The notes: a model not told the origin generated them from the sequence alone. A DNA stretch of 64,000 nt from Entoloma clypeatum (GCA_963565915.1 OY751489.1:1178001-1242000), one strand, 5' to 3'; counted from the first letter of the stretch, positions 10,174-21,659 are shown. A program made the numbers and translations.

Positions 10174-12184
10174 GGCACCAGTCTTGGCATTACCGAAACC
10201 AGAGGGACAGTTCAGGGTTGAAACCGATGCATTGGGCTATGCAATTGGAGCAGTACTCTCTCAGAAGCAAGACGACAAATGGCACCCCATCGCGTTCTTG
10301 TCGCGGACCATGTCCGCGGCCAAACAGAATTACGAGATATATGACAAGGAACTCCTGGCGGTTGTGGAAGCATTGAAAGATTGGAGACACTATCTGCTTG
10401 AAGCCAGGGAACGTTTCGAGATCTTGACCGATCACAAGAACCTGGAATATTTCCGTCGTCCTCAGGACCTAAATCAACGACAGCGACGCTGGAAAATGAA
10501 GTTACAAGACCATGACTTCGAATTACGGCATGTGCCCGGCAAGACCAATGCAAAAGCGGACATCCTGTCACGCTTACCCTGGTATGAAGCGGAACTCGAA
10601 CCACAGGACAGTGACCAAATGCTCAAGGAGGGACTATTCTTGAAACGGTTGGAATCAGAAGATGTGGTACAAATGGAGATGTTCACGGAGGAACAATTCT
10701 TTGAAGGGGGTGAAACATCGGATTCCATCAAAATTGGAAACATCACAACCATTGAAAATCCGTGGATTGCACGCATCAAGGGTTCAAACCGCATGGAGAC
10801 AGAAGTAGCCCAGGGTCTAAAAAGGAATCCTCATTGGTATCAGCAGGAGAATGGGATCACCTATGCAGGAGAACGAGTCTATGTCCCGCCAGACCCACAA
10901 TTACGACAAGAATTGATGTTTGAGTCACACGATGCACCAGTGGCTGGACATCCAGGACAGTACCGGACACATGAACTCCTCACTCGCACCTACTGGTGGC
11001 CTACCATACTGCATGATGTGAAGAAGTACGTGAAGGGTTGCGACACTTGTCAACACAACAAGATTAACCGACAAAAGTGACATGCTCCGCTACATCCCCA
11101 TGCAGCACCAAGTCACCCATGGGAAGACATAGGAATCGACATCGTGGGACCGATACCAGAATCTGATGGAAAAAACGCAATTCTGGTCATCACGGATAGA
11201 CATTTGAAGATGCTTCACCTCATTCCGACAACCATGGAACTATCAGCTGAAGGATTAGCCAAGATCTATTGGGATCAGATATGGAAGCTTCATGGGATGC
11301 CCAAGAAGATCATCAGCGATAGGGGGCTGCAGTTCGCCGCGAAGTTCATGGAGATACTCTGCCGCATGCTAGGGATCAAGAGGAACCTGTCCACCGCATA
11401 CCACCCACAGACTGACGGACAGGCCGAGCGATCGCATCAGGAAACAGAAGCATTCTTACGAAACTTTGTCAACCATCTACAGGATGATTGGGCTGAATGG
11501 ATCGCAATCGCAGAGTTCCAGTACAATGACAAAGAACATCAGGCGACGAAGCACACCCCATTCTACCTCAACTATGGTTTACATCCGTGGAAGGGAGAAC
11601 TCGTGCTAGAAGATACCAATCCGGCTGCCAACGACTTCTTGAAAAAACTCAAACAGGCACGAGAAGAAGCCAATGCTGCGCTGAAACAAGCACAGGATCA
11701 GATGAAGAAGACAGTTGACACACGGCGAAGTCGGTCTCGGGACTACCGCATTGGAGACAAGGTGTGGCTGGAAGGGACTAACATCAGGACCGATCGACCC
11801 TCAAAGAAACTTGATGCACTCCGACATGGACCATTCAAAGTCCTAGAGAAGAAAGGAGCTAGCGCGTACCTTCTTGATCTTCCGAAGACTTGGAAGATGA
11901 TTCACCCTGTGTTCAACGAGACCCTGTTGTCACCATATGAAACTCCGAAGTACGCCATCCAGAAAAAGAAACCAGCCCCTGATCCAATCATTGTCGAAGG
12001 ACGAGAAGAGTACCATGTGTCTACGATCCCAGACTCTCGAAAGTTCCGCGGAAAGATCCAGTACCTCGTCCAGTGGGAAGGATATGGCCCAGAAGAGAAC
12101 ACATGGGAACCTCGAGCTAATGTTCAGAATGCTCAAGATTTGATCCGTGATTTCCATCGGCAGAACCCGTCTCGCCCACGATAA
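10174..12184 (+). pseudogene. GA pol 3' part: RNase H, integrase, chromodomain
   Basis: Resumes the RT to RNase H region after C1. It shows Ty3-type RNase H (FRVETDALGYAIGAVLSQ; YEIYDKELLAVVEALKDWRH; LTDHKNLEYF), then the integrase HHCC zinc site (GHPGQYRTHELL to GCDTCQ). A TGA at 11078-11080, shared with GB, interrupts it. The integrase core follows with D in VITDRH, D in IISDRGLQF and E in TDGQAERSHQ, all three catalytic acids present. The end is a chromodomain (IQYLVQWEGYGPEENTWEP), which targets integration to modified histones in chromoviruses. TAA at 12182-12184. Confidence 0.92.
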
Positions 12185-12319
12185 AAGACAGCTCTCACAA
12201 TCCATGACAAGTATCGACCTCATCAGTCAAACCACACACCGAGTTCCCCGCTCTAGTCCTTTTCCCTGCCCAATATAGCCTCCCCCTTCTTCTTCTATCT
12301 CTCAACCATCCTCGCTGCC

Positions 12320-12643
12320 ATGTCCAACACCACCGTTACCTCCACCTCCACCACCAACATCAACCCCGCCATCGCCGCCCTCATGAACAAAGCACTCTCC
12401 ATGAGAGACCAAATCCATGCTCTCGAAACTTCCCTTGCCGACCTCCTCCATTGCCAGATGCATATCCGGCTTCACTCGCTGTCCAACCTACCCGTCGCCC
12501 CGAGTCCCGAGAAAAAACAAAGTCTCGGAAATTACACCAGCACCCTCGTCATCGAAAATAACGAGGAGTTGATATATGATTGGAGCCTCAAGGAAAGTCC
12601 GAACTGGTCCGATCCCAGCAACAACCAGGGATGGGGACAGTGA
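12320..12643 (+). pseudogene. ORF3 of GA (extra ORF downstream of pol), shortened
   Basis: ATGTCCAACACC start, 107 codons, ending NNQGWGQ and TGA. It is homologous to ORF3 in GB, GC and GD. The core SMRDQIHALETSLADLLH is a heptad-like helix. GA lacks about 16 residues between ENNEELIYD and the upstream LVIE, an in-frame deletion. No known domain is recognised. It occupies the position where env-like genes sit in some gypsy elements but has no signal peptide or membrane segment. Confidence 0.75.
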
Positions 12644-12677
12644 CTCTGTGAGGACACAGAGCTTGGAGAGGGGAACA
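12644..12677 (+). promoter_or_regulatory. Hairpin and polypurine tract before GA 3' LTR
   Basis: CTCTGTG AGGA CACAGAG forms a 7-bp stem (12644-12661), followed by a purine-rich GGAGAGGGGAACA that abuts the LTR. Confidence 0.6.
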
Positions 12678-13079
12678 TGTTACGGACTCTACGGTATGAG
12701 GACCACGTCATATCTTTTACTTATCGGCCCGACTTGGCGCCCTCTTATGAACTTACTATGTCTAATGTCTACTTTCGCAACCTTCGATTCCCAGCCTGAC
12801 TCATTACATTACTTCGTCATCCCCTTTAGTATACTTCGCTCCCGCGCTGACTCGCTTTCTGCAGTCAGCTTACTCACTGTACATAGCCTTCCGCAGTCGC
12901 CTTACTCATGCGCACTGCCTTCCGCAGTACTGACTCATCCGCTACCGCCTATAGTCAGTACCTATATAAACCTCTTGTACTATAGTAGATTCCTTAGATT
13001 TAGCAATCACTTTGCTCTTCGCCTTTCCACTTTTCTGCATACTCTGCCCGAACCTTGGAACGGTTTGTTAAGCATAACA
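12678..13079 (+). repeat. 3' LTR of GA
   Basis: 402 bp, TGTTACGGACT to GTTAAGCATAACA, with TATATAAAC and the AGATTTAGCAA start motif. Confidence 0.9.
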
Positions 13080-13237
13080 GTTGTCGTTGGGGGTTGTTTC
13101 GGTTTGGATGAACATAGAACGCGCTGTGATGTTGGATTTTAGCAAGGCCAAGAACGGAGAACACATCTCACTTACTAAAAGCAGGATTGTGTCGATCCCG
13201 AGCGGGGAAGCGGTGCGTTGCATTGGAAGTGTTGTAT

Positions 13238-13480
13238 GCCTAGGTCAAGCTGAGGACCTCTACTCTAAGGTTACAGGTCTTATATACGTTATTCTATGGC
13301 TATAAACAAGTAAGTGCTGCGCAGGAGCTAAATAAGTCATTGGTTAGATAAATGTTTCAAGGGGCTGTGGCATAAGAGTCAGAGATAAGGCCTCAAGGCC
13401 ATGAGTCAGAGATAACAAGTGAAAATGTATCTATAAGGGGAAATAGTCCAAGTCAGTATGAGTCATAGCGCTGATAGAGG
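13238..13480 (-). repeat. Diverged LTR fragment related to the solo LTR in M6
   Basis: From CCTAGGTCAAGCTGAGGACC on, this is a diverged reverse complement of about 37080-37305: GTAACCTTAGAGTAGAGG, TTGAAACATTTATCTAACCA and CTTGAGGCCTTATCTCTGAC all recur in inverted form. The outer ends are lost. The 13080-13237 stretch between it and GA has no identified feature. Confidence 0.75.
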
Positions 13481-13652
13481 GGATGATGGAGTGGTGGTGA
13501 GGGATAAAAAAAGAGTGGGAAGGTTTTGCTGGCAGTTATGGTTCGACTTTCAGTGATTGGCAAGCATGCTTGGCATCAATGCTGAGCCATGCACGTTGTT
13601 GAAAATCATGCCCTCAATGCCCAAACCATGGCACCAAAACCCACAAAAATAA

Positions 13653-13979
13653 TTCAGAAGGTGAATACATATCTATTTATAAGTTCTATCACTTCCAACT
13701 ATTATTAGACCATGAGAAAGGCACTGCGCGCGCCTGCGCGATGCATTTTGCACATTGTTTACTATTATTTGGTGTAGAGCATGGCACCTCTATGACTTAA
13801 AATCTGTGGCATCATTCTATAAAATTAACACATATTTATTGACATATGATACTCTGCTACATAATTGATATAGTCTGTAAGCTGACTTCCTCCTGTGTAG
13901 CCATATTAAGGAGAAATGCGATGTTTTTTGAGTTTGTTTACATATATTTGACACATTTGATGTGCGCGTGATGCACGTC
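13653..13979 (+). repeat. Dispersed 328-bp repeat, copy B
   Basis: Second copy of the repeat at 221-548. It has the same orientation, boundaries and landmark motifs. Confidence 0.7.
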
Positions 13980-14207
13980 ATCCAATGTCAAAACGGCGCA
14001 TCCACCCATTGCTGACTCTGCAATGAGGGGCACAGATGCTGAAAAGGCCAGAATATATTTATAAATTTTATTTATAATCTGTCTACTTGTGATCGAGGCA
14101 GGAGGGAGCATGCACACACACCTTTTGTGTTTTTTTTTTGGGTGCCTATTTGGGAAGTGGGAAAGTTGTGATGATGTAGAATGAGTGTGATGCGTCAGAT
14201 ATAATGG

Positions 14208-14290
14208 ATATGTGGCTCAGTTGGTTAGATAGATGACTGAACTAATGTTCTGTACTATAGAGGTTGTGAGTTCAATTCTTGCAAATAGCA
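14208..14290 (+). ncRNA. tRNA-derived SINE-like head with Pol III boxes
   Basis: TGGCTCAGTTGG (14213-14224) fits the A-box consensus and GAGTTCAATTC (14268-14278) resembles a B box. Bases around it can form a T-arm with a TTCAATT loop, but the 5' GGATATG has no matching acceptor strand downstream, so this is not a functional tRNA. It is best read as a SINE head or a decayed tRNA. No second copy is obvious in the window. Confidence 0.35.
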
Positions 14291-14339
14291 CAAATTTTGC
14301 ACTTTGCCGTTTCGTGATCTTGATTTCCATTCCTCGCAT

Positions 14340-14539
14340 TGTTCTGTGGAAAAGACTGGTTTAAACCTGTTCGAACCGGTCTTTGCCCGGTCTTTCAAAT
14401 TCAGAAGTTTAGAGTAAACCGAGGACCAGCGAGATCCGAAACCTTAAAAACTGAGACTGGCAGTCCAGTCTTTCATCAGTTTAGTTCAATCTGGTCTCAG
14501 TCTAATTCACGAAAAAGTAAACTGGACCTTCGAACACTA
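14340..14539 (+). mobile_element. hAT-like element M3, partial
   Basis: Rich in GACTGGTTTAAACC and CCGGTCTTT motifs. It ends AACTGGACCTTCGAACACTA at 14539, matching the right terminus of the family. The left terminus is not clear and no minisatellite is present. Confidence 0.5.
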
Positions 14540-14689
14540 CAGGCACAGGCAGTGATTCATACTATCAAGTAAAACATAATCCAAGTAGGCATACCTAAAC
14601 CAAGAAAGAGGGTAAGGAGATTTTCATCCAAAAAATGAGGATTGTCACATACCCTTCACCATTCAAAAGGTCAGCAACAGAATTTGGTC

Positions 14690-15398
14690 ACCGCACGTCA
14701 TTGTTATATACCATTCTAGCTCCAACAACCTCCGATCATCTCCAATCAATTCCGATCAATTCCGATCAATTCCGCTCCAATGATCTCCGATCAATTCCGA
14801 TATTCCGGACATCCATTACCTCCGCATCTCCGCACGTTGCCATCGTGCATTTCATATTCATAACTCCATCCTTTTATGCATTTCATATTCATATTCCCGT
14901 TTACTTATGCATCGCTTTTTCCGCATGGTCCGTTGCCCGACATGTTTGTTACAGTCGCTGGCAACTTACGCCACAACTCCGGACCTACTCCGACCATCTC
15001 CGTAAAGTAATCACATTTAGATATTTAAGCTCGTACCATACCTGTAGTTCCTCAGTTCGAATATCAACAAAGTTCACTCCTCTACTCCCCGTTCATGCCA
15101 GAGATCCTCGCCGTGGTACAATACGCCGACGACATCCTCATCTACTGCTCTTCCTCCATCGTTACCCTTCGACGAACTCAGTACTGTGTCCGAGTCACAG
15201 CTCCGACGTCGTCGGACCACTTCCACGTCAATGTGTCTCTCACTGAGATCTCTCCGAGGACCTCCGCACCTCCGACCTCTCCTCCGACCTCTTCCCTTCG
15301 TCGTTCCTCCGCAATTCCGGAGTTCCGCACTGGTCTCAGTCCTATGTCTGACCTCCGATGGACTCCGACGAAGCTCCGACTTTTCACCTACTTAACAG
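14690..15398 (+). repeat. CCGA-rich repeat region with a YADD fragment
   Basis: Short degenerate repeats of TCCGATCAATTCCG and CTCCGACC fill this stretch. The frame from 15095 reads VVQYADDILIYC, like a reverse-transcriptase active site, but nothing else of an RT surrounds it. TGTAGTTCCTCAGTTCGAATAT-type sequence (15043-15064) recurs at 63094-63115 within similarly CCGA-rich DNA. The block abuts the truncated KDZ gene and may have caused the truncation. Confidence 0.4.
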
Positions 15399-17039
15399 TC
15401 ATGTCTACTACATCTGCAAGCAGCAAGGCCACTTGCAGCAATGCCTGGCCCACCCCGATGTTTTGTCTGTGCCATAGCATCGAATTGCTGCATGTTGACG
15501 GCTCTTCAGCAAAAGCATTACTGAAAGTCCTCAGATGTGCTTTGTAATCGACTTCTCGAACAAAATATGCATAGCTGTGAATAAGGCCAGGGTCTGCAGC
15601 ATTGGATGAGACATCGAAGCACTGGCAGCGGAAGTTAGCATTCATAGCAAGAAACAATGCATAGATCCATCTGGATAATTGGGTTTAGCATAAACAAAAA
15701 GCAAAACAAGTGATAGTACTGACTGTTTCGTTTTGTCTAATTTATGCCAGTCATTCAGGATGTTTATACCAGGCTGAGGGCAAGCAGGGCAAAGGACGGT
15801 GAGCTCCCCTTGCTTTGTCTCCTTGGCACCTCCTGTGTCATGGCCATGCCCGGCTTTCTTGAACATCCCTACAATGTGCCAATGACAAACCATGCACATG
15901 AATTTCTGCTGCCGATCCTGCATGGTGTTGTTAGTTTGCTTAGCTCATTGGGTAGAAAACAAACTTACAGGTGGTTGGCGGAGACCTGTGTTGCATGTCA
16001 ATCTGACTAGTGTGTCATAATATGCAGAACCCAACACTTTTGCATTGAAGTTGAGCAGTTGAAAATTTTTGAGGAGTTGGAATCTAGCAGCAGTTGCAGG
16101 GTTCTTGACTGTGGGCCAAAGGCGATATTGTAAAAATTGTACCACATGTGATGAGGATGGGCAGCCACAATATCTGAACCAAAGTGAATGACTTCCATTC
16201 AGATCTAGCACCATAATCTTGACCTTTGATCCGGGAAGTGGACATGACAAGCCTGAGGTGTGACCTAGCTGCATGAAGAATTCTTTGTTGATCTCTGAAA
16301 TTGGAGTAGACCGAAAAAAAAACCGTGGTTCCAGCACTGATTTATCAGGTTAGTGGTGCCGCTGATCCTGTAAATTTATTAAACATACCTGGAGTCGATG
16401 AAATGGAAGGACTTTGTGGTGAGAAACAATACATTTAACACAGAATAGATGATTGTCCAAGCATTCATTGCAGCAAAAATTGATGTCGTCTTGGGTTCCA
16501 CAAAAACACCATGAGTTGCCAATCTGCAAACCACAACCATCCAAACGGATCACTTCAGATACAAAGCGGTCAATATGCTGGCTCCATTCACGAAGGGGGT
16601 TGTCCTAGAGAGGCAAAACCCAAATTTCAATCAACAAAAATAAAATGGACTTGTATTTGCGATGCGCCAAGGCAGCAGATACCGTCATAGTCTCTATCCC
16701 ACCTAGCAACTCGGCGAGGTCATCTTGTTCAGGATGAGGAAATTCGATGTCGACCCAGTCCTCTGCTGACTCATCTAAGACAACCAGTCCATATGCCTGC
16801 TCATCAAGAGCTGTAGGAACCAGGATGGTGGGAGGTTCTTGAAATCGGTGGTAGGTGTTGGTGACTGATATTTGACTTGAGCATTCAACAGATTCATAGA
16901 CCATGTGATGAATGACAGTTGGTTGAGAATGGATAGGCTCCACTGTTTGATGCGCGCTGAATCTGTGAAAGGCAGCGTTGTGATATTTCGCCCTTTTTTG
17001 CGAGCCCTTGGTCATGAATAGATTCAACTGATGGTGCAT
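15388..17039 (-). pseudogene. Truncated KDZ (Kyakuja/Dileera/Zisupton) transposase
   Basis: Minus-strand exons separated by short introns. They give an acidic N-terminal region, then a CxC2-type cysteine cluster (CFCGTQDDINFCCNECLDNH to CVKCIVSHHKVLPFHRLQ), the family block QLGHTSGLSCPLPGSKVKIM, and then GHGHDTGGAKETKQGELTVL followed by CPACPQPGIN. The catalytic-core entry LAMNANFRCQC and DPGLIHSYAYFVREVDY end the gene. KDZ enzymes normally have D in LAMDANF, a proposed catalytic acid; here it is N. A one-base slip in a T run near 16315 and loss of everything after about 15388 make it dead. One intron is GTATGT to CAG (about 16347-16386) and another is GTAAGT to CAG near 15930-15975. Confidence 0.82.
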
Positions 17040-17189
17040 GTTCAGGTTTGGTTGTTTGTTGAATGATCATGTGATGCTGTGGATACGCGTGGGCTCAGAA
17101 GGTATTCGCATTGGGACAAAATAGACCCACAACAATTTATATCAATCGTACCTAGATGGAATGAGGTAGAATGGTAGTAAAATAATTAC

Positions 17190-17456
17190 TTATACATCAA
17201 CACTATCCTCAGCCGATGTAGTGGTTATCAGGGTTTCAATAGAATCAATAAAGTCCTGCCACAACTTCTCAACATCCTTCAATTCAGCTCTTGTAGCGAT
17301 CTCAATACACGCCTTGACTTCACCCTCCTTCCCATAATCCTCCCAGGTGAGAAGAGCTTCATGGAGAGTTTCAAGCCAGTTGTCCGAACGGTTGGGGTGT
17401 GAAAGATTTGAGAGGTCGGCCTTTCGTAGTCGAAGCTCACAGAGTTCCTCTTGCAT
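17190..17456 (-). CDS. Unidentified ORF or exon, 88 codons
   Basis: MQEELCELRLRKADLSNLSH starts a charged, helix-rich frame ending TSAEDSVDV. I do not recognise the family. It lies upstream of the KDZ gene on the same strand and may be an exon of it or of a neighbouring gene, because a CTATTTTCTAG acceptor-like sequence lies just upstream. The start is uncertain. Confidence 0.35.
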   Translation of the reverse strand: MQEELCELRLRKADLSNLSHPNRSDNWLETLHEALLTWEDYGKEGEVKACIEIATRAELKDVEKLWQDFIDSIETLITTTSAEDSVDV

Positions 17457-17496
17457 ATAAGAGAGTTAATGATAGCCTAGAAAATAGAGGCTCAGT

Positions 17497-17814
17497 TCAT
17501 CTAAGCTGATTTGAAGAAAGTGGAAAACATACTTTTTTAACCTTGGTTTCTGCCTTAGAATTCCTCTCAGGCCAACGCCACAGCCATGTGTTGAAAATGC
17601 AGTGGAAGAATGCACAGAGTGTGTTTGGTCCCTGTTCACTACAGATCCGAAAGGCCAGAATAATCAGTTGCATCAACTGATTGAGGGAACTGTCTGACAT
17701 GTCCTGTGATTGTGATAAGCAATATGTCTCCCAAAATAAACAACATAACAGCGAACCAAAGTTATTTTCTTGATGACCGGAAGACAGGAGCCTCAGTAAA
17801 AAAAAAGGTGCCAA
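17497..17814 (-). CDS. Unidentified ORF or exon, cysteine-rich helical
   Basis: The plausible coding part is MSDSSLNQLMQLIILAFRIC up to ERNSKAETKVKK, followed by a GTATGT donor at about 17530. It could be spliced to the 17190-17456 frame. No family is recognised. The upstream part of the frame looks non-coding. Confidence 0.3.
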   Translation of the reverse strand: MAPFFLLRLLSSGHQENNFGSLLCCLFWETYCLSQSQDMSDSSLNQLMQLIILAFRICSEQGPNTLCAFFHCIFNTWLWRWPERNSKAETKVKKVCFPLSSNQLR

Positions 17815-18221
17815 GTGAACTGAGGGTCATATGTGAAGTGTGTGAACCCGGTGACTTTGATTACCGGACACATGGTATCCATCAAGAGAGAAACATATGA
17901 GCCACTGCACATTCGAATACAGACAGATTGCCTAGATATTGTGGAACCACACATTCTGAGTGCACAAGATTTGATTACAGAAAATCCGAAGACTTAAATC
18001 CCAAAATTGAAAAGGTCAGATGATGGTGCATGAAACAGCAGGATGACAATCACAAACCTACTAAGCACCATTCCCTGCACCATTATGCCTTGAGAAAGGC
18101 TGTACTGCACCAAAGCAGAACGCACCGCAGCGAACCGAGAAAAGAGCCGATGATCCTATCACAGGTATGTGAACCCTTCCAAAGCCTCTCTAATGCACTC
18201 ATTTCCAAAAGACACTGAGAG
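17815..18221. other. No recognisable gene
   Basis: Short frames only. A run of A at about 17800 and no terminal repeats. Confidence 0.4.
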
Positions 18222-18684
18222 GTGATTTGTGCTCGGCAATGTGAACAGTATCAAACCACTGCGACCCACGCCGATCCGATTGATGCACAGAGTTGTGCAT
18301 CATTGACAGATGATCACACTCTATTGAGGAAATCATGCCAATACAGGGAGGAATTCATGTGTCGACTAAATTACACCGCACTGCTGACATTTCTAGATGG
18401 TGTGTATCACTCATGTTTGCATCACTATAACATTGGATCAGCCAACAATGCAGCTCAAGAGCTCAATGAACACATCTGCGTGTTCAACAAGATTTGGCAA
18501 AAGGTGGCATCCCTTCAGAATGATGTACTCTCACATCTAGGGATGAGGGGGCTTGCCAGTAGGGTTGATGAGATTGTTCAGGGGCTGAGCAGGGTCATTG
18601 TATGCCTTGACGATATATGGTGTTGCAACATTGAGGGTGTCGAAGCTATGCATGATATTCACTGGAACTGGGGCTTGTTATATC
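18222..18684 (+). pseudogene. Unidentified coding fragment cut by M4
   Basis: A frame of about 154 codons reading through MCRLNYTALLTFLDGVYHSC and LNEHICVFNKIWQKVASLQN, mixed helical and Cys/His-bearing, which looks protein-coding. It runs without a stop into hAT-like element M4 at 18685, so the real 3' end is lost or displaced. I do not recognise the family. Confidence 0.4.
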
Positions 18685-19584
18685 TAGTGTTTCAAGGTTC
18701 AGTCTTAGTGAACCAGAACCGGACTGGACCAGACCAAAAATGAGACCAAAAAAGACCAAACTTCGGTCTCAGTCTCTCACATTTGGAGACCCCCCAGTCT
18801 CTGATTTCAATGAAAAAGAAATTATGAGAGACCAGCCAAAGACCGGTTTAAACCAGTCTTTCATATACTATGAGCTATCAACCCATGGGTTGATATAGCA
18901 TGGGTATGTGCAGGTAGCGATGGATTTGAGTTCCCACACACCTTTTTGCAGTAGAGAAAACATGTAATAAAACTACAAAAAAAAACTATGAGATGCACAT
19001 GTGCCGCATGCACACATCGTACTACACCCTGGGGCCTGCTGGGGAGCCCCCAGCCCCATCCTCGCAGCTGGGCTGCCATTGGGCAGCTGTTGGGCATGAG
19101 AGAAGGCCATTGGGTTCGAAGGGACGCCGTTGGACATGAGTGGATGCTGTTGGGCATGACTCATGGCAGTTGGACACAAGAGGAGGCTGTTGGAGATGCA
19201 GGGAGGCATTACAGATGAGAGGTGGCCGTTGGAGGGAAAGGGCGGCCGTTGCAGATGAGAGGTGGCTGTTGGGCATGCGGGAACACTGTTACAGATGGGA
19301 GGCGGCCATTGGGCATGCGAAGAGGCAAAAAATAGGTGTTGGATGGGAAAGAGATGGTTAAAGTGGGGCATGAATGCATGACACATCAGAAGGTGATGTG
19401 TGACAAAAAAAACCGGTTGAGACCAGTTTGGACTGGTTCGGTCTTTGTGTGGCAGCCAGAAAAGACCGGTTTCACATGGTCCAGTCTGGTTTTTCCAAAA
19501 TTAGTGGTGCTGAAAGACCGGTCTCAGTCTTGGTCTTTCCTTTTTTGGCCAAAAGACCGGACTGGACCAAACTTTCAAACACTA
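18685..19584 (+). mobile_element. hAT-like non-autonomous element M4 with minisatellite
   Basis: 900 bp from TAGTGTTTCAAGGTTCAGTC to ACTTTCAAACACTA. The ends are inverted repeats. Each subterminal zone holds many GACCGGTYT/AGACYGGTC motifs. The middle (about 19070-19330) is a 20-bp minisatellite with TTGG every 20 bases. The flanking octamers GTTATATC and GAAGGGAA do not match, so the copy may be rearranged. Confidence 0.75.
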
Positions 19585-19926
19585 GAAGGGAATATATGTC
19601 CATCTGGGGTAAAGCCAGAGTCAATGTGAGTCAGAGTGTAGATAAAGTGGGCATGTGTCAACAATGAGGCGAATGGTGAAACAGTGTTCAAAGAAGATCA
19701 AGGGTTGTCCAGGTGTGAGAAGCCATGAGGTGAAATAGGGTTCAGGGTCAATGGAAGAGTGTGAAATGGTGTCCAGATTGTTATCAAGGATTCTAGAGTC
19801 TGGACCCATCAAGGGTTCTTCAGGGAGGATGGCTTCCATATGGGTATAGATCACGTGATAAGTGCTTCATGTGAGAGCATGTCTTGTACTGCAAGTCTTT
19901 GTGCAGCTGTCGTTATTGATGGGGGT
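19585..19926. other. No recognisable gene
   Basis: Unique sequence with short frames only, between M4 and the minus-strand frame at 19927. Confidence 0.4.
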
Positions 19927-20304
19927 TCATTGGATGTGGTTGATGGGTGGGATCAGAGAGGGGATCATGGGAGGGGATGGTAGGAAAAATGAAAAGTTGT
20001 AACAGGGACTGTGCTTCACAATGAGACCACATTGAAGGTCAAGGGCCCAAGCATCTTGGACCTGCTGAAGTGTCAGGTAACGCTTGCGGCAGGCATCGCG
20101 GACACTGACAACTTGTTCCTTGGCCGCAGTGCTAGTTGGATGTGAAATCAGAGGGAGGTAACTCAGAAGATGAAAGAAAGGATATATATAAGAATGGACC
20201 AACTCACATGGCTTGGAGTTGATACTTAAGTACATCCGAAGCCAGTATTCAGATACTGCCTGATATCTGCTGCGTGCTTCGGCAAATTCCCAGCTCGCGA
20301 CCAA
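19927..20304 (-). CDS. Unidentified minus-strand exon(s)
   Basis: WEFAEARSRYQAVSEYWLRM and, after a hydrophobic stretch that looks like an intron, KEQVVSVRDACRKRYLTLQQ read as coding. This frame is divergent from the plus-strand gene at 20378, with about 70 bases between them. No family is recognised. Confidence 0.35.
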   Translation of the reverse strand: MVASWEFAEARSRYQAVSEYWLRMYLSINSKPCELVHSYIYPFFHLLSYLPLISHPTSTAAKEQVVSVRDACRKRYLTLQQVQDAWALDLQCGLIVKHSPCYNFSFFLPSPPMIPSLIPPINHIQ

Positions 20305-21659
20305 CTTGAGGCAACCATTGGATTCAACCTAAAAAAAACTTGCACACCCCAGCCGACCCTGATTTCCACAATCCTTCATGATGGCACCCCACAGCTGGAC
20401 ATCAAAAGCCCAACTTGAATATCTTAGAAGCTTAAGTCCTCAGTACACAGAGGCACAAAAATACTCAAGCCTACCTGAGTTCCGTGTGCGTGTCGAGATT
20501 GATTTCCTTGATAAATGGCCTCATACCATTTCTGACAAAGAGCTGGGTCCAACCAATGGGCTTATACCAGAGGAAATTGTGGTTTATCAAGAGGACTTGA
20601 TGGCACCAAGCATAGCCCTCACCAAGAAGGTAAACACTGCCACAGATTGATCCATCCCTAATATACTTATTGTATACCTGTATATTTAGCGTCTTGATGA
20701 ATGATTTCCTAACCATGCAAAAATCAAGGGCAGACCAAAGAATATAAGACACCTCCTTGGTTCTCTATTAAAAACAATGAAGCAGTCAATGCAAGTTGTG
20801 GAGTTCTATTCCAAGAAGGCATACACAAGAAAGATCAAGGCCAAGATTATATCGGAATATTGTAAGAAGCAAGTTGGGTGGTCGGGAGCTTTATCAGTTA
20901 TCAAAAGATTGACTCGTGAAGCTTGGCTAGCCAAGACAGAGGAGTATCGTGCTCAGATTGAAGAGGAACTTGAGCGCTTGAAGTGCAAAGACGTTGACAA
21001 AGAAGGAAAACCCCGTACTGCAGCTGACTTTGCTGAGTGAGTACTGCATTTGTGATCAAACGATTGTCACCTGATTCTTACCCTGACAGTGCCATCGGTG
21101 CCCTTGGCCCTTTCTTGCTGGTGCTATTCAAGGAGCTGTCCAAAACCACTGGTTGGCACTTCACAATCACATGTGGTGGTCTGAATCCTGAGAGTGGTGG
21201 GGAGGTGGAGACTGTATCATGAGTATACATAGTCATTTCTATGTGCACAATTTGGTAACTTATGCAGATTCCATTTCGGTAAGGATGCAAAGGGGAAATC
21301 CTTCAAGACCAAGATGGATAAAGACAGGCTGAATAAATGGTTAGAACCATTTGGAGAGTGGCTAAAGGGATGCTTTTGTATGTTTTGCCCATCTATTTTT
21401 CTTTGACATTATTAAAAAATTGTTAAGCTGAAGGACTATGCAACTCTCATGCTCTTCAACCTGGCCAGAGGAACAAACTCCAGGAGGATACAATTGATAC
21501 CGAATTTGCCGACGATCTTGTTACAGCAACCTTCCCAACAATGGCTGCTGCCCCAGCTAGGTCCGCAATCACCGCTGCATCTACACCCATTGCCACTGCT
21601 ATGGCATCTACATCAAACGCAGCCTCAGTGACTGTTGCTGTTACAACAACGACCACCAC

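Larger units (their letters stand above)
2684..13079 (+). mobile_element. Ty3/gypsy chromodomain element GA, internally deleted, hosting copia C1
   Basis: The 5' LTR (2684-3065) and 3' LTR (12678-13079) bracket a gypsy body. About 2 kb from mid-gag to mid-reverse transcriptase is missing: gag at about 4012 runs straight into RT at about 4013, at a short CCAAGGAAG match. Copia C1 (4390-10173, plus a duplicated GGCAC) sits in the RT to RNase H region. The 5-base flanks TGGTG and GTTGT do not match, so the two ends may come from recombination between elements. RNase H, integrase and chromodomain remain almost open. Confidence 0.9.

Noticed and set aside
12320..12643. ORF3 as an envelope gene
   Set aside because: It occupies the env position but has no signal peptide, membrane segment or cleavage site.
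14208..14290. Functional tRNA gene
   Set aside because: There is no acceptor-stem pairing and the D and anticodon arms are poor.
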